From positions 14,993,501 through 15,057,500 of the forward strand of contig CM034102.1 in assembly GCA_019914945.1 (NCBI GenBank): a stretch of 64,000 nucleotides of DNA, given 5' to 3'. Positions within the stretch are counted from its first letter, which is position 1. Each line of letters starts with the position of its first letter. Below are positions 25,657 through 39,118 of the stretch, in pieces. Made by a program: the position numbers and the translations under genes. The notes under the pieces were generated by a model. That model saw only the letters and a program-made list of their open reading frames with translations. It was not told where the DNA came from and did not search any database. This DNA is from Typha latifolia (taxonomy: Eukaryota > Streptophyta > Magnoliopsida > Poales > Typhaceae).

Positions 25657-28582
25657 TAGAATACTAAAGCAAAGCCGAACTATCTTGTGATTACTAATCT
25701 ATGTATGATAATATATTTGAGTTCCCTCTTCTTCCTCCTCCCACTATTGTGGCAGTTGCCGCCTTTCTTCGTCTTCCCCCTTCTTTCTCATCTTCATCTT
25801 CTACTCTTCTTACTATCATTGCTTTGACTGAGGGGTTTGTCCGAGAAGATGGAGCGAGCCTGAGCATCTCGACCAACTCTAATTTGGGGATCAAAATCTC
25901 TAGATTAAACATAATAATACTACGAGGATGATAGGAAATATAAGAGAGAAGGAGAGGATTAAGAAGATATTTTATAAATTATTCCTTAATTATAATAAGA
26001 TATATATTTTTATACTGTTTAAATTAATAAAAATTATAGAAAAAAAAAAGTAAGAGTCCGATTATAAAATTAATAAAATATAAAATATGATTTATAAAAT
26101 TCTCTAAAATATTTTAACCCCTACAAAGAATCCTAGCTCCACCACAGTATGCATTTATAGTTTTATACCTCCGTGAAGGACAATGACACCAAAATCTCAC
26201 ATTATATGAAGCACTTAAACTATAGATTAAATGCATGGCTTAAGTTCCATTGGATCTTCCATCACATCCAAGAACAAATACCCCCTTAATTATGGCCAAC
26301 TTGCCATTCACTATCTCCACACAAATCCACAATTATGAGCAAAAGCAAGCACTATAAGATAAAAGACTATCCATTGCTCTTATATATATAACTTCTCACC
26401 ACCAGTGGTACCAAACCAAAGGAACAAAAGAACATGTCTCCCACATGCAAACCAAAGATCATGCTAATGGAACCTTGTGATGATTCCCATTTCCACCCCT
26501 TTATGAGAATAAGTAGTTAGTTTAGCATTAAGGGGGGGATCTTTGAACCTTTATTCTTCTTGCAAGTAGAAAAGAGGTCATCATCACTCCACTTGAAAGC
26601 AAACAACCCTTTTTAAGCTTGTTATATATAAGTATGTATAAGTGAATCTAAAGGCAAAGATCACTTGCTTTAGTGTAACCTTCTTCTTTTTTTTTCTTAA
26701 AAAAACAAATTATAATAATTTTACTCAACTATAGAAGCGTCATTAAGACAGCTGTGGATAGACAACTTGCTTAGATCATCTTTTTACTGCGATTCTAAAC
26801 TAGTCGACACCGTGCTCAATTCGATCCCAATATATCTCTTAGTGCATCGTGAATTTATGTACTTTTATAATTAGGCTGCTCATAGGGATTACTCTTTCTC
26901 ATCCTCCTGATTTGGACTGTAATTTTTTTTTTAACTGGATTAGTAACTCATGTTAAAAATAAATAAATAAATAAATAGAACACTAAAACTAGAGAAGTGT
27001 CATGATACATCATTGTCATCCAAGAATAGTGGTGGTCCTGTGAAGCTATGGGTCATAGCTTTCAGTAACCATGAGCAGTGTTGTAGCATCAAACGAAAAG
27101 GTCAGCGAGACTTGGCCTTGAAGCTTAAATCTACAATGTTAGCTAGGGACAATGTGGTCCATAGGTACAGAATTATATATGTTGCTAAGTTACTCAATGT
27201 TGAATGATGGATGAGAGGTGATGATGATTCATTTGCTCACCACTTTTCTACTTGGACAAATGTATTCAGTAAACACATCCTGCATTAATATAGATCCTAA
27301 AAAATGATTACTAAATGATAGATAGATAATATGTCTTTGAATTTTTTTTTTAAATATTTAAGTTCGGTTTAAGCTCTCTTGGGCAACTAACTAACTAACT
27401 AACTAACTAACCATATACATTATGACTTTATTATCTTTCAAAAGCAATAGCAAAAGTTGAGAGAAGGGGTAAGAGGTAAGCAGTCAAAAAAAAAAGAGAA
27501 TGGAGAAGAGGAGAAGCAAAGTACAAGTGGTGCCATGCGCACACCCTCATGTCCCTACCAAAACTCAAAAGCAAGCTGCCATTTTCCCATCCCTTTCTCA
27601 TGGCCTCAGCTTTTCCCTTGCCTCTCCCCCAATAGGCTACAGGGCTACCCATAGTACGTATATACTGGGGTTAAACTCTCGACCAAAAAGAAGAAAAACT
27701 AAAAGAAATCCATCCATCCATCCATCCATCCATCCATGGGAGCTGGAGAGAGCTTTTAAAAATTAGAGGAGCCAAACATGGGTCATATATATATCTCTCT
27801 CTCTCTCTCTCTCTCTCGCTTCTTTCCAATTCACAAACTTACGGTGAATAATGAGGCTAGGAAGAGAGAAAGAGAGAGGGAGAAGAAGCGTTTGTGTGGA
27901 GACAAATGGGGAAATGGAGAGAGAGGAAAGACAAAGGAGGGCTGGGCAGTGAGCTGACACCAGCTCGTGTTATCTCGAACAATGCGAGAAGACACAGATA
28001 GAGAGAGAGAGAGAGAGCTAGAATGCTATGACAGACAGAGAGAGCGCCATGAAAGCAAATAAATCATAAACTAGGGGCCAGATTACAAATAAGCTGAATG
28101 ATGGGTGTTAGTCCATAAAAGTACCAAATAGTGTGTTATTTGAAAAGATATTCATAATATAATTTCTGACATTATATTGGAGAGAGAGAGAGAGAGGGAG
28201 GAAGGAAGGTGACAAATTGATGGGTATTGAAGTAATGAAGAATTTGAGGAGCCCAAGAATTTTTGCACAAAAGTACTAGCTTTGACTAGTTTTTGGAGTC
28301 AAAAGGACTCTATCCAGACAGATACATGCATCGATCAACAAGACAATGATCTCCTTTGCCTTTTTCTATCCTTCCTTGCCCCACAAATCCAAGCATATTG
28401 AGAGCCCATGTCAAATCACATGCCTCGTAGGGGAAACAATGACTCCATGGATCTCCTGGACCCTTTTGTAAGATATCTTTCAAGTTAGGGACTTAGGGGG
28501 GGTGCTACAACTCTACATAAATTTAAGTTACAGTAGAATTCATATTACAAATGAATTTGATTATTAAATAGATTATGTTCCT

Positions 28583-28585
<3 letters not shown>

Positions 28586-28675
<90 letters not shown>
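28586..28675. repeat. Compound (TA)n(GA)n microsatellite
   Basis: About 15 TA units pass directly into about 30 GA units, the longest simple repeat in the window. Confidence 0.95.
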
Positions 28676-28678
<3 letters not shown>

Positions 28679-29153
28679 TAGAAGGAAGAGGAAGGAATAC
28701 CCCCAACTTTCCACCATGATAGAGTCAAATATACCTTTCCAGCTTAGCTACGACAGATACCATATTGCCAAACAAATACCTAAAAGGTTGGTCAAGTTCC
28801 CTTGTAGAGTAATTTGAAATCTTCACAACTTACTACGACTCAACAACCAGAGCCAACTTAGTAATCCCCCTAACTTTAATCTAAGTTTGGCAACTTTAAT
28901 CTAGCTAAGATATGTGATGCAAAGTTATAAACTAATCCAGAATTATGATAGAAAGTGAGAATCTCTAAGCATATATATATATATAAATATGTGCCTCTGT
29001 GTAATTTTTGTAGGCCCCCTTCTCAATGAGGCTAAGGTGGACCTCCCTCTGTACTGCAATCGCTGCAACTCGTGCGGCTCCTTAAATTAATGCCCGCTAG
29101 TACCCCATGTAGAATAATGGAATATAACTTTATAGGGTTGGAATCAAAATAAG

Positions 29154-29155
<2 letters not shown>

Positions 29156-29188
<33 letters not shown>
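29156..29188. repeat. (TA)n microsatellite
   Basis: About 16 TA units, about 60 bp before a (CA)n tract. Confidence 0.95.
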
Positions 29189-29192
<4 letters not shown>

Positions 29193-29459
29193 GACATATC
29201 TTTAGAATGATATTTTAAAATGTTTTATGTTGTAAAATATACACACACACACACACAAAAAAAAAGGGTGACAATTTATATTGTCTGCATGCGTGTAAGA
29301 GTGGCCTTTGGGCTTTGGCTGAGGAGTCTAGATGCTAGGCTAAGTTGGATCATTTCCTAGGCTTCTGATAAAAAGGTAAGCGTTTCACCCTGCAGTAAAA
29401 AAGAGCTGCCAAAAAGCCTGCTTGCTTTACTTAATTCACAGGGACTTGCTTGAGTTGGT

Positions 29460-29468
29460 GATATATAG
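29460..29468 (+). promoter_or_regulatory. Probable TATA box of CYP724B
   Basis: GATATATAGAG lies about 120 bp before the main ATG, giving an expected leader of about 90 nt that would include the uORF at 29547. Confidence 0.5.
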
Positions 29469-29546
29469 AGGGAGTGAGTGAGAGACCTCCTTGTTCTACT
29501 ACTCTGAAAAATAAATAGTCTTTTGGTTTTGGGTTTAAGAGCTGAG

Positions 29547-29579
29547 ATGAGAATTGAGGTGGTGGTGGTCCTTGTGTGA
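29547..29579 (+). CDS. 10-codon upstream ORF in the CYP724B leader
   Basis: ATG at 29547 opens MRIEVVVVLV and stops at TGA 29577-29579, three bases before the main ATG at 29583. It is present only if transcription starts upstream of 29547, which the TATA at 29460 would allow. A valine-rich peptide ending next to the main start could reduce or gate translation of the P450; that is inference. Confidence 0.45.
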   Translation: MRIEVVVVLV

Positions 29580-29582
29580 TCG

Positions 29583-32232
<2,650 letters not shown>

Positions 32233-33219
32233 CCTGATGACAATTTACTCCCATGTGTATATTGTCTCTGTATATTATTTCCTTTCAATATGCATCTATG
32301 AAGGTCTCTCAGTTCCTTCCATTGCTGAAGATATTAAAACCAGAGTATCCAGATATTGGCTTACTAATTGCACTGAGCTTCTTACAATTTTAACTAAGTT
32401 TCGCAAGCCATTAATCATTTTAATGTATTGATAGAGAGAAAGGAAGCAAATGGTTTCATGTTGCCGAAGAGTATGCAGTGTAAATTGTGTGCAGATATAT
32501 CAAGTTGATATTGGTTGAATGAAGTCAATATCTATCATCTCAGTACACTACATGTTCCATTGGTTTCATGTTGCCAAGGAGTATTCTCCCACAAAAGAAT
32601 GAAGAAGGGATTGGATTGAACCTTTGAGCTGTACATGAATCAGAAAGTTGAGCAATGCAAGCAAAAAAAGAGAAAAAATAAAATTTAATGTTATATAAAT
32701 TGAAAGATAACAAACTAATTTATCCCATTCGCCAACTTTATCTTGAGCCTTCTCCTTAAGAGGCCTTAAGATTTTAAAGTTAGTATGTTTTCTTCTTCTT
32801 CTTTATGCGATCGCCGATAAATAAATATTAAAAGATTTCACTAAATGATAATATATGAAATCATATATGAAAATGATAAAGATGCCTTTCTCTACAAGCA
32901 ATATATGTAAGAAAATAACAAGAGTATTTGTTACTAAATAGATTAAAAATTTAACTCCAGATTAACTTTTATAAATAGCTATATAGAAAAATAAAAGTTT
33001 ACAGGGGTATCCAAAAGCAAGTGTTTTGACTTTTGAGGGTATAGATGTAAATATCAAAATAAGGCAATTTTTATTTTTTATTTAATTTTGAGAAAGGTAT
33101 GAATCGATATGTAAATACGAGGAAGTGTTTTCGTCATTAGTCCAAAATGTAGGGTGTGATACGCAAAAATAACCTTCTCTTTTTATGGTTTTGCTGGATG
33201 AAAAGATCCAAACTTGGTG
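32233..33219. other. Intergenic region between CYP724B and the OTP86-like gene
   Basis: 3' flank of the P450, then AT-rich DNA. A 24-bp direct repeat TGGTTTCATGTTGCCRARGA occurs at 32451 and 32561, 110 bp apart. No coding exon seen. Confidence 0.5.
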
Positions 33220-36132
33220 ATGAGCTTAAGATTCGCCGATGCCTTCCACGTCCAATCCACTCTCACTAGCAATAGAAGAACTCCACTATTGATGGCCTTA
33301 TTATCTCTTACTCCTCCTCCAAGCTCATCCATCTCCATCTCTCCAAAAAGCTCGCGACTTTCTCGTATCTCTCTTCCTTATCCAGACCCACTTCGCACTA
33401 ACACGTCCCTCAAAGAGATTTGTAAGCAAGGGAGCCTCAGGCACGCTTTCCTTGCACTCACCAACTTAGCCCACAAAAGCCCACCTCTGCAAGAAGACTA
33501 CGCTTCCATACTAGAGCTTTGTGCTGCACAAAAGGCGATCTTCCAAGGCCGACAGATCCATGCCCACATTATTACATCCGGTTCCCTTGGTGACAATGGA
33601 TTCCTTGCGACCAAGTTGTTATTCATGTATGGGAAATGTGCGCATATCGCAGCTGCGCAGATTCTGTTCGAGGAAATGCCTCAGAGGACAATTTTTGCAT
33701 GGAACGCACTCATTGGTGCTTATGCCTCTAATGGGCAGCCCTCTGAGGCTATTGAATGTTATCAGGGGATGCGGGCATCGGGATTGATGCCAGATGCTTG
33801 CACTTTTGCTTCTGTCTTGAAAGCTTGTGGTGTGATTGGAGATGTATATAGTGGGAGTGAGGTTCATGGTTTGGCAGTCAAATTAGGGTTTGGCTCAATT
33901 ACTTTCGTGGCCAATGCCATGGTCGGTATGTACGCAAAGTGTGGTTGGTGGAATTCTGCAATGTGGTTGTTTGAACGGTTGGATGATGGACGAGATGTTG
34001 TTTCATGGAATTCTATAATAACAGGTTGTGTGCAAAATGGGCAATTCTTGAAGGCATTGATTTTGTTTAGAGAAATGCACAAAGATGATATTGCAATGAA
34101 TTCTTACACTGCTGTTGGTGTTCTTCAAGCTTGTGCGGAACTGGCTCTTGTTAGATTGGGTATGGAGATCCATGCAGCACTCTTGAAATGTAATCATATA
34201 TTTGAAATTTATGAAAGCAATGCATTGATTGTAATGTATTCAAGATGTGGTCGACTTAATGATGCCATAAAGGTTTTCAGCGAGATGGATGAGAAAGATA
34301 ATGTATCGTGGAACTCGGTGCTCTCTGGCTATGTCCAGAATGGATTATATAACGAAGCTATTCAATTTTACCATCAAATGCTCAAAGATGGGTTTAAGGT
34401 CGATCAAGTTTCTATTATAAGTGTGGCTTCTGCATTGGGCCATATCGGGAGCTTGATGAGTGGTATGGAGGTTCATGCTTTTGCAATAAAGCAAGGGTTC
34501 GATTCCGATATTCAGGTTGGAAACACGCTAATGGACATGTATGCGAAGTGTTATCTGGTAGGTTATGCGGAGCGTGTATTTCATAAAATGCCAAGTAAAG
34601 ATTATATATCTTGGACAACAATAATAGCAGCCCTTGCTCAGAATTCCCGTTATTCAGATGCATTAGAATTGTTCAAGGAAATACAGAAAGATGGAATGAA
34701 GGTGGATGCAATGATGATTGGGAGCATATTACATGTTTGTAGTGGTTTGGTATGCCTTCCTCTCTTAAAAGAAATACATGGTTATACCATCAGGCATGGG
34801 TTGCTGGATATTATACTCGAGAACACAATTATAGATATATATGGGGAATGTGGGAAGGTAGTTCAGTCAATTCACATTTTTGAAAGGATGAACAATAAAG
34901 ATGTAGTGACTTGGACTAGTATGATCACTTGTTATATTTCCAACGGGCTTCTAAATGAAGCTCTTAGTCTGTTTGTTGACATGCAAGAAGCCAACATTGA
35001 ACCTGATGCTGTGGCACTGGTGAGCATCCTTAATGCTGTTGCTGGTTTGTCATCTTTGATGAAAGGGAAAGAAATTCACGGTTTTCTTATCCGAAGAAAC
35101 CTTACTACAGGTGGAGCCATAAGCAGTTCTCTAGTGGATATGTATGCCCGCTGCGGAAATATAGACAATTCCTTGAAAATATTTAACAGAGTTGAATACA
35201 AAGATTTGGTTCTTTGGACGACGATGATTAATGCTACTGGGATGCATGGTAGAGGTAAGGAAGCTGTAGATCTGTTTGGAGGAATGCAAGAGATGGGTTT
35301 AGCTCCTGATCACATTACCTTTCTGGCCCTGCTCTATGCATGCAGCCATTCTAGGCTAATTCATGAAGGTAAAAGGTACTTGGAAATGATGAGGCACAAG
35401 TACGGATTAGAGCCATGGCCTGAACACTATGTTTGTATAGTTGATCTTCTTGGCCGTTCTGGTAGGATTGATGAAGCATATGAGTTCATTAACTCTATGC
35501 CCATGGAACCGACGGCTATTGTTTGGTGTGCACTCCTTGCAGCATGCCGGAACCACAGAAACCATAAGATTGCTGAAGTTGTGGCACAAAAGCTTCTTGA
35601 TTTGGAACCTGAAAATCCAGGTAATTATGTTCTTATATCAAACGTTTTTGCTGCAATGAGGAAATGGAAGGATGTCAAGGAGGTCAGGTCCAATATGGAG
35701 GAAAGGGGACTAAGAAAAGCCCCAGCTTGCAGCTGGATTGAGGTAGGGAACAAGGTTCACTCATTTATCGCAAGAGATAATTCTCATGAAGATTCTTCGG
35801 CGATCCATGCAAAGTTGGCTGAGATAACAGAGAGGCTGGAAAAGGAAGGGGGGTACATTGCGGATACTAGGTTTGTTTTGCATGATGTGAGAGAAGAAGA
35901 AAAGATAAATATGTTGCATGGACACAGTGAGAGGTTTGCAATTGCATTTGGGTTGATTAATACACCTGAGGGAGCACCTATTAGGATAACCAAGAACCTT
36001 CGAGTATGTAGTGATTGTCATGAGTTCACCAAGCTTGTATCCATGATTTTTAAGCGGGAAGTGGTTGTCAGGGATGCAAATCGGTTTCATCACTTCAAAG
36101 AAGGATCTTGTTCTTGTGGAGATTTCTGGTGA
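33220..36132 (+). CDS. OTP86: PLS-DYW pentatricopeptide repeat protein, chloroplast (OTP86-like, At3g63370)
   Basis: Long intronless DYW-class editing factor. From the first in-frame ATG (33220) it is 970 aa. A second in-frame ATG at 33292 gives 946 aa starting MALLSLTPPPSSSISISPKS, a convincing plastid transit peptide, so either start is possible. At least a dozen PPR units follow (for example LLFMYGKCAHIAAAQILFEE and MYARCGNIDNSLKIFNRVEY), then LEPWPEHYVCIVDLLGRSGR, the E/E+ motifs (ACSWIEVGNKVHSFIARD) and a DYW domain with HSERFAIAFGL, CSDCHEF and terminal GSCSCGDFW. The order and wording match Arabidopsis OTP86, which edits plastid rps14; the orthology call rests on recalled similarity. 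Confidence 0.93.
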   Translation: MSLRFADAFHVQSTLTSNRRTPLLMALLSLTPPPSSSISISPKSSRLSRISLPYPDPLRTNTSLKEICKQGSLRHAFLALTNLAHKSPPLQEDYASILELCAAQKAIFQGRQIHAHIITSGSLGDNGFLATKLLFMYGKCAHIAAAQILFEEMPQRTIFAWNALIGAYASNGQPSEAIECYQGMRASGLMPDACTFASVLKACGVIGDVYSGSEVHGLAVKLGFGSITFVANAMVGMYAKCGWWNSAMWLFERLDDGRDVVSWNSIITGCVQNGQFLKALILFREMHKDDIAMNSYTAVGVLQACAELALVRLGMEIHAALLKCNHIFEIYESNALIVMYSRCGRLNDAIKVFSEMDEKDNVSWNSVLSGYVQNGLYNEAIQFYHQMLKDGFKVDQVSIISVASALGHIGSLMSGMEVHAFAIKQGFDSDIQVGNTLMDMYAKCYLVGYAERVFHKMPSKDYISWTTIIAALAQNSRYSDALELFKEIQKDGMKVDAMMIGSILHVCSGLVCLPLLKEIHGYTIRHGLLDIILENTIIDIYGECGKVVQSIHIFERMNNKDVVTWTSMITCYISNGLLNEALSLFVDMQEANIEPDAVALVSILNAVAGLSSLMKGKEIHGFLIRRNLTTGGAISSSLVDMYARCGNIDNSLKIFNRVEYKDLVLWTTMINATGMHGRGKEAVDLFGGMQEMGLAPDHITFLALLYACSHSRLIHEGKRYLEMMRHKYGLEPWPEHYVCIVDLLGRSGRIDEAYEFINSMPMEPTAIVWCALLAACRNHRNHKIAEVVAQKLLDLEPENPGNYVLISNVFAAMRKWKDVKEVRSNMEERGLRKAPACSWIEVGNKVHSFIARDNSHEDSSAIHAKLAEITERLEKEGGYIADTRFVLHDVREEEKINMLHGHSERFAIAFGLINTPEGAPIRITKNLRVCSDCHEFTKLVSMIFKREVVVRDANRFHHFKEGSCSCGDFW

Positions 36133-36151
36133 ATAAGAATAGAACATTTGG

Positions 36152-36232
36152 TGTCAAAGTGGGAAATTGTTGTCAAGGATGTAAATCATTTTCGTCAAAC
36201 AAGGATCCCTGCAGAGATTTCTGAAGAACAAA
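36152..36232 (+). pseudogene. Decayed duplicate of the DYW C-terminal coding tail in the 3' UTR
   Basis: Starting 20 bp after the stop codon, GTGGGAAATTGTTGTCAAGG, ATGTAAATCATTTTCG and GAGATTTCTGAAGAA parallel GCGGGAAGTGGTTGTCAGGG, ATGCAAATCGGTTTCA and GAGATTTCTGGTGAA of the gene's own last 80 bp (about 36056-36135). Small deletions break the frame. This is a local tandem duplicate of the gene end. Confidence 0.8.
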
Positions 36233-37225
36233 ATTGTTGCATTGAGAAATTATGATATCTCCTTCAGGATCAAACTATGATATGATATGGCCACAAGCTC
36301 ACATCGAAGGAAAACATTGAAAGTCATTCCAGAATTGCGTATCATTCTGAATATTCAACAGGTTCTGTCCGAAGTTAACTCTGATGGGCACTGGCGATGC
36401 CTGATGGAGTTTGGAGATCTGAATTCTCCTCCAACCAAGCCATCCTGGCAGGAAGTGGAGATGTGTATATACTAGCATACCAACAAAGAGAAAGTTGTTT
36501 AAACGATCCAAGAAAAGTGACTAATTGGAGTATCAACTACGTATGTCTTAATTGAAGTAGGCAAACAGCTATGGTGCTAAGAAGCTATTATGATCACATC
36601 AGAAAATTTTGCTTCTTACAATGGAACTTCTAGCTTTCTAGGTGCATTTATGCCTGTGATTAACTGCAGCCAAGATTCAGGTTCTTATGTAAGTATAATT
36701 TATGCTTCTTTTATTAAAGCATACAATAAATTAGTGTTGCAATATTGTTTCCATCAGGAATAGCTAATACACAGCCAGTTTTCCCATACATGTTGAAAAT
36801 TGTTGCTCGGCATTTAATAGATGAAATCAAATGGATTCAGCATAGTTATCTCATAACTCATAATGTAGAACATAAAGCTATAGTATTTATATAAAAATGA
36901 CAGGTCAGACACCTTCAGTCATTACTGTTTATATGGCTGCAATTATAGTATATATTAGAATTGTGGCCTCTATATGCCCATACTGATAGCGGTGTAACCA
37001 TAAAGTTTATCAATCATAATAATAACGTACTCGATCATTAATCCCTGAAAATCGACATATGCCTCTTAATGCATAAACCGTTTACTTATATGGATTAGTT
37101 GTCGATGGCTACCTTCACTTGGATACTATTTTTCTGAATTCTAGAATGGCAGGGTTGGAAGCAATCATAGCTTGAAGGAAATAACATGCAAATTTTAGAC
37201 CTCTAATGTGCAGGGGCCTGAACTC

Positions 37226-37340
37226 TTGGAGCTTGCAAGCATGCTGAGCTGGGCTGGGCTTGAAACAAGCTGATAACACGCTGGCTAGAGCTCAGCTCGA
37301 TTTATATTGAGCCAACTCGAGCTTGACTCAGTTACAGAAA
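37226..37340. repeat. AGCTCGAGCTTG-rich dispersed repeat fragment
   Basis: Contains GAGCTGGGCTGGGCTTGAAA, TAGAGCTCAGCTCGATTTAT and TGAGCCAACTCGAGCTTGAC. The same vocabulary appears at 14500-14705 and 53735-53800. The pattern is typical of old plant dispersed repeats, but the family and ends are not determined. Confidence 0.4.
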
Positions 37341-37834
37341 AGAAAGAACATATGGAAATGTATATATATATATATATATAATCATGTATGCTTATTTATA
37401 TAAGCTAATTCGAGCTGACCTCAATTGTCACAGGTTAGCAAGCTTATCTGATAGCTGTACTAAAGAGAGCACATGCAATTTGAACTTTTCAGAGACGGAG
37501 AATTGATTGGATTGTTGTCCACTTAACTGGATTAGACAATATAGTGTTGCATGCACCATGTCTTCTCAGACCTTTTTTTTTTCTTTGTTAGATCCCCATT
37601 GTATGTGATCTACTCTAAACATATTATTGCAGGTTTTTTCCCATTTCTTTAGGGTTTCAGAGTCAAAGAAAATAGGACAATTTCTTATAAAAACCTATTT
37701 GGTGCGAAGCTCTCTTGGTAAATATCAAAGCAGGTCCTCTTTCTGTAGGACTTCTCTTTGGTTAGGAGAAGTAGCAGCTTGTAATGGACTTCCAAATCAG
37801 TTAAAATTTCTTAATATTTTTTTTTACTTTTAAA

Positions 37835-38170
37835 TGTTGGATAATTTGGCAGCCAATCAAGGGTTGAAAAGTACCCATTTGCAGGAAATTCCTGCCGTTA
37901 GGGCTGCAAACAATATGCAGCCAATAGGAGGAATCTAGCCTTGGGGCTTATAAATAGTCAAAAAAAAAAAGGAAGAAGAAAAATCTCTGTGGTCTCCAAA
38001 GGAAGAAGAAAAAGTACATTAAAAAGATTTCTGTGGTCTCCAAAGGCTAGAGAGGAACACAGAAATCTCAGGCAAATGTGTTGCTATCTTGACTAGTTTA
38101 CTTAGTGACATAATTAACTCACTAGTTTTCAATAAGAAGACTGGTAGAACATTGACTGGTAGAACATGTC
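37835..38170 (+). mobile_element. Possible solo-LTR-like fragment
   Basis: Begins TGTTGGATAATTTGGCAG, contains a TATA-like GGCTTATAAATAG (about 37947) followed by A-rich sequence, and has an internal short duplication (TCTGTGGTCTCCAAAGG at about 37986 and 38031). These are loosely like a copia LTR promoter. No partner LTR, primer-binding site or target-site duplication was identified. Confidence 0.25.
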
Positions 38171-38499
38171 ACAACTAAAGAGAGGGCATCGTAACATTCA
38201 GTAAGAAGGTTCATAATTAAGAACCACTAACATAGACACTATGCTACAATATGGTCATGGGGATACGAAAGATCATTAAAATACAGGACACTTACATGGT
38301 TAAGACATGACAATAAATACATAAGAATATTAAATATATTTTACTTACTTATGATATATATAGACAAGTATGCATAATCTATTTACAAGAGAAAATCAAA
38401 GTATGCACAATGCCACAAAGATATCTTAACAAATCACAAATGATAATGCTAATATGTGTTTGAGAATGTCCAACTATTGGCCGAATACATTTTATAATC

Positions 38500-38585
38500 T
38501 AATACTTCTTAGAAGTGTCCGACATGTGTCGAAGGAGTGACCGTCGAGTGTTTGTGTCAGACAAGTGTCGAACACGAACATGGCA
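38500..38585. repeat. GTGTCCGACATGTGTCGAA-type repeat fragment
   Basis: Alternating GTGTCCGACATGTGTCGAA, CGTCGAGTG and GACAAGTGTCGAACACGAAC units give self-complementary TGTCCGACA/TGTCGAA motifs, as found in degenerate plant transposon-derived repeats. Confidence 0.4.
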
Positions 38586-38904
38586 TGCTTAGGATTTCAT
38601 ATATAGCCTACCACTTGAGCTTGGTTCGAACTCACTTGTTTAATAAGTAGAAAAAAAGACACAGCCAGTGTTTATAAATATATGCAAGTATCTTTGTTTT
38701 CAACGTTGAGCTGGTGTCTCTGCCGCGGGAATAAACCCTAGTCTGTACTAGATATGCAATCAATGTAATCCTTAGTGGATAGGTTCATTCATAAAAGTCA
38801 TCACCTTGGATCATCACATCACAAGCTCTGATTTCCAATGTGCTGTGGAAGTGCTGTGCAAGGCTGTTGGATTGAGTCTACTCCAAATACTTCAGTATCC
38901 TCCA

Positions 38905-38932
38905 TTGACCCACCATTGACCCACCATTGACC
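38905..38932 (+). promoter_or_regulatory. Three W-boxes with an 11-bp period upstream of the HIPP gene
   Basis: TTGACC occurs at 38905-38910, 38916-38921 and 38927-38932, each inside the unit CCATTGACCCA. W-boxes (TTGACC/T) bind WRKY factors, so stress or pathogen control is expected. The array is about 190 bp before the ATG. Confidence 0.7.
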
Positions 38933-39118
38933 TAGACTAAGAGACCTTGGTTTACTTTTCATTAGTTAAAGTAATTTTTTGATTGCATAAGTTGTTGGGT
39001 CCTTCCTAAGACCTTCCTAGCTTTGTGTTACTAAAATTCTCCTACATAAGAAGGCCTTCTCTCCTCTCCATTAATCTTGTAATCATCTCATCGCCTATCC
39101 ATCTTAAGCTTAGAAGCA

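Larger units (their letters stand above)
25657..29459. other. Gene-poor, microsatellite-rich region upstream of CYP724B
   Basis: About 3.8 kb without a supported coding exon. It contains several simple repeats: (AACT)n about 27385-27412, (CATC)n about 27706-27736, (TC)n 27793-27818, GA runs near 28001-28016 and 28181-28196, (TA)n(GA)n 28586-28675, (TA)n 29156-29188 and (CA)n about 29241-29257. GA-rich sequence dominates 27.8-28.7 kb. Small ORFs here are low-complexity or unrecognisable. It may hold distal regulatory DNA for the P450. Confidence 0.5.
36233..38904. other. Intergenic region with repeat remnants
   Basis: No coding exon is supported. It includes (TA)n at about 37361-37380, an AGCTCGAG-rich block at 37226-37340, a possible LTR-like block at 37835-38170 and a TGTCCGACATGTGTCGAA-type block at 38500-38585, each listed where useful. 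Confidence 0.5.

Noticed and set aside
27600..27640. miR2118-like TTCCCTTGCCTCTCCCCC
   Set aside because: Only partial match, and the upstream GA-rich arm does not pair well.
28010..28055. miR156/miR535-like string TGACAGACAGAGAGAGCG
   Set aside because: Similarity is driven by GA-repeat sequence, alignment needs indels, and no convincing complementary arm was found.
33214..33219. OTP86-like start at 33214
   Set aside because: The codon is TTG; the first ATG in frame is 33220, with 33292 also plausible.
38625..38640. tRNA B-box-like GGTTCGAACTC
   Set aside because: No A-box, acceptor stem or cloverleaf around it; it sits in a TCGAGC-type repeat context.
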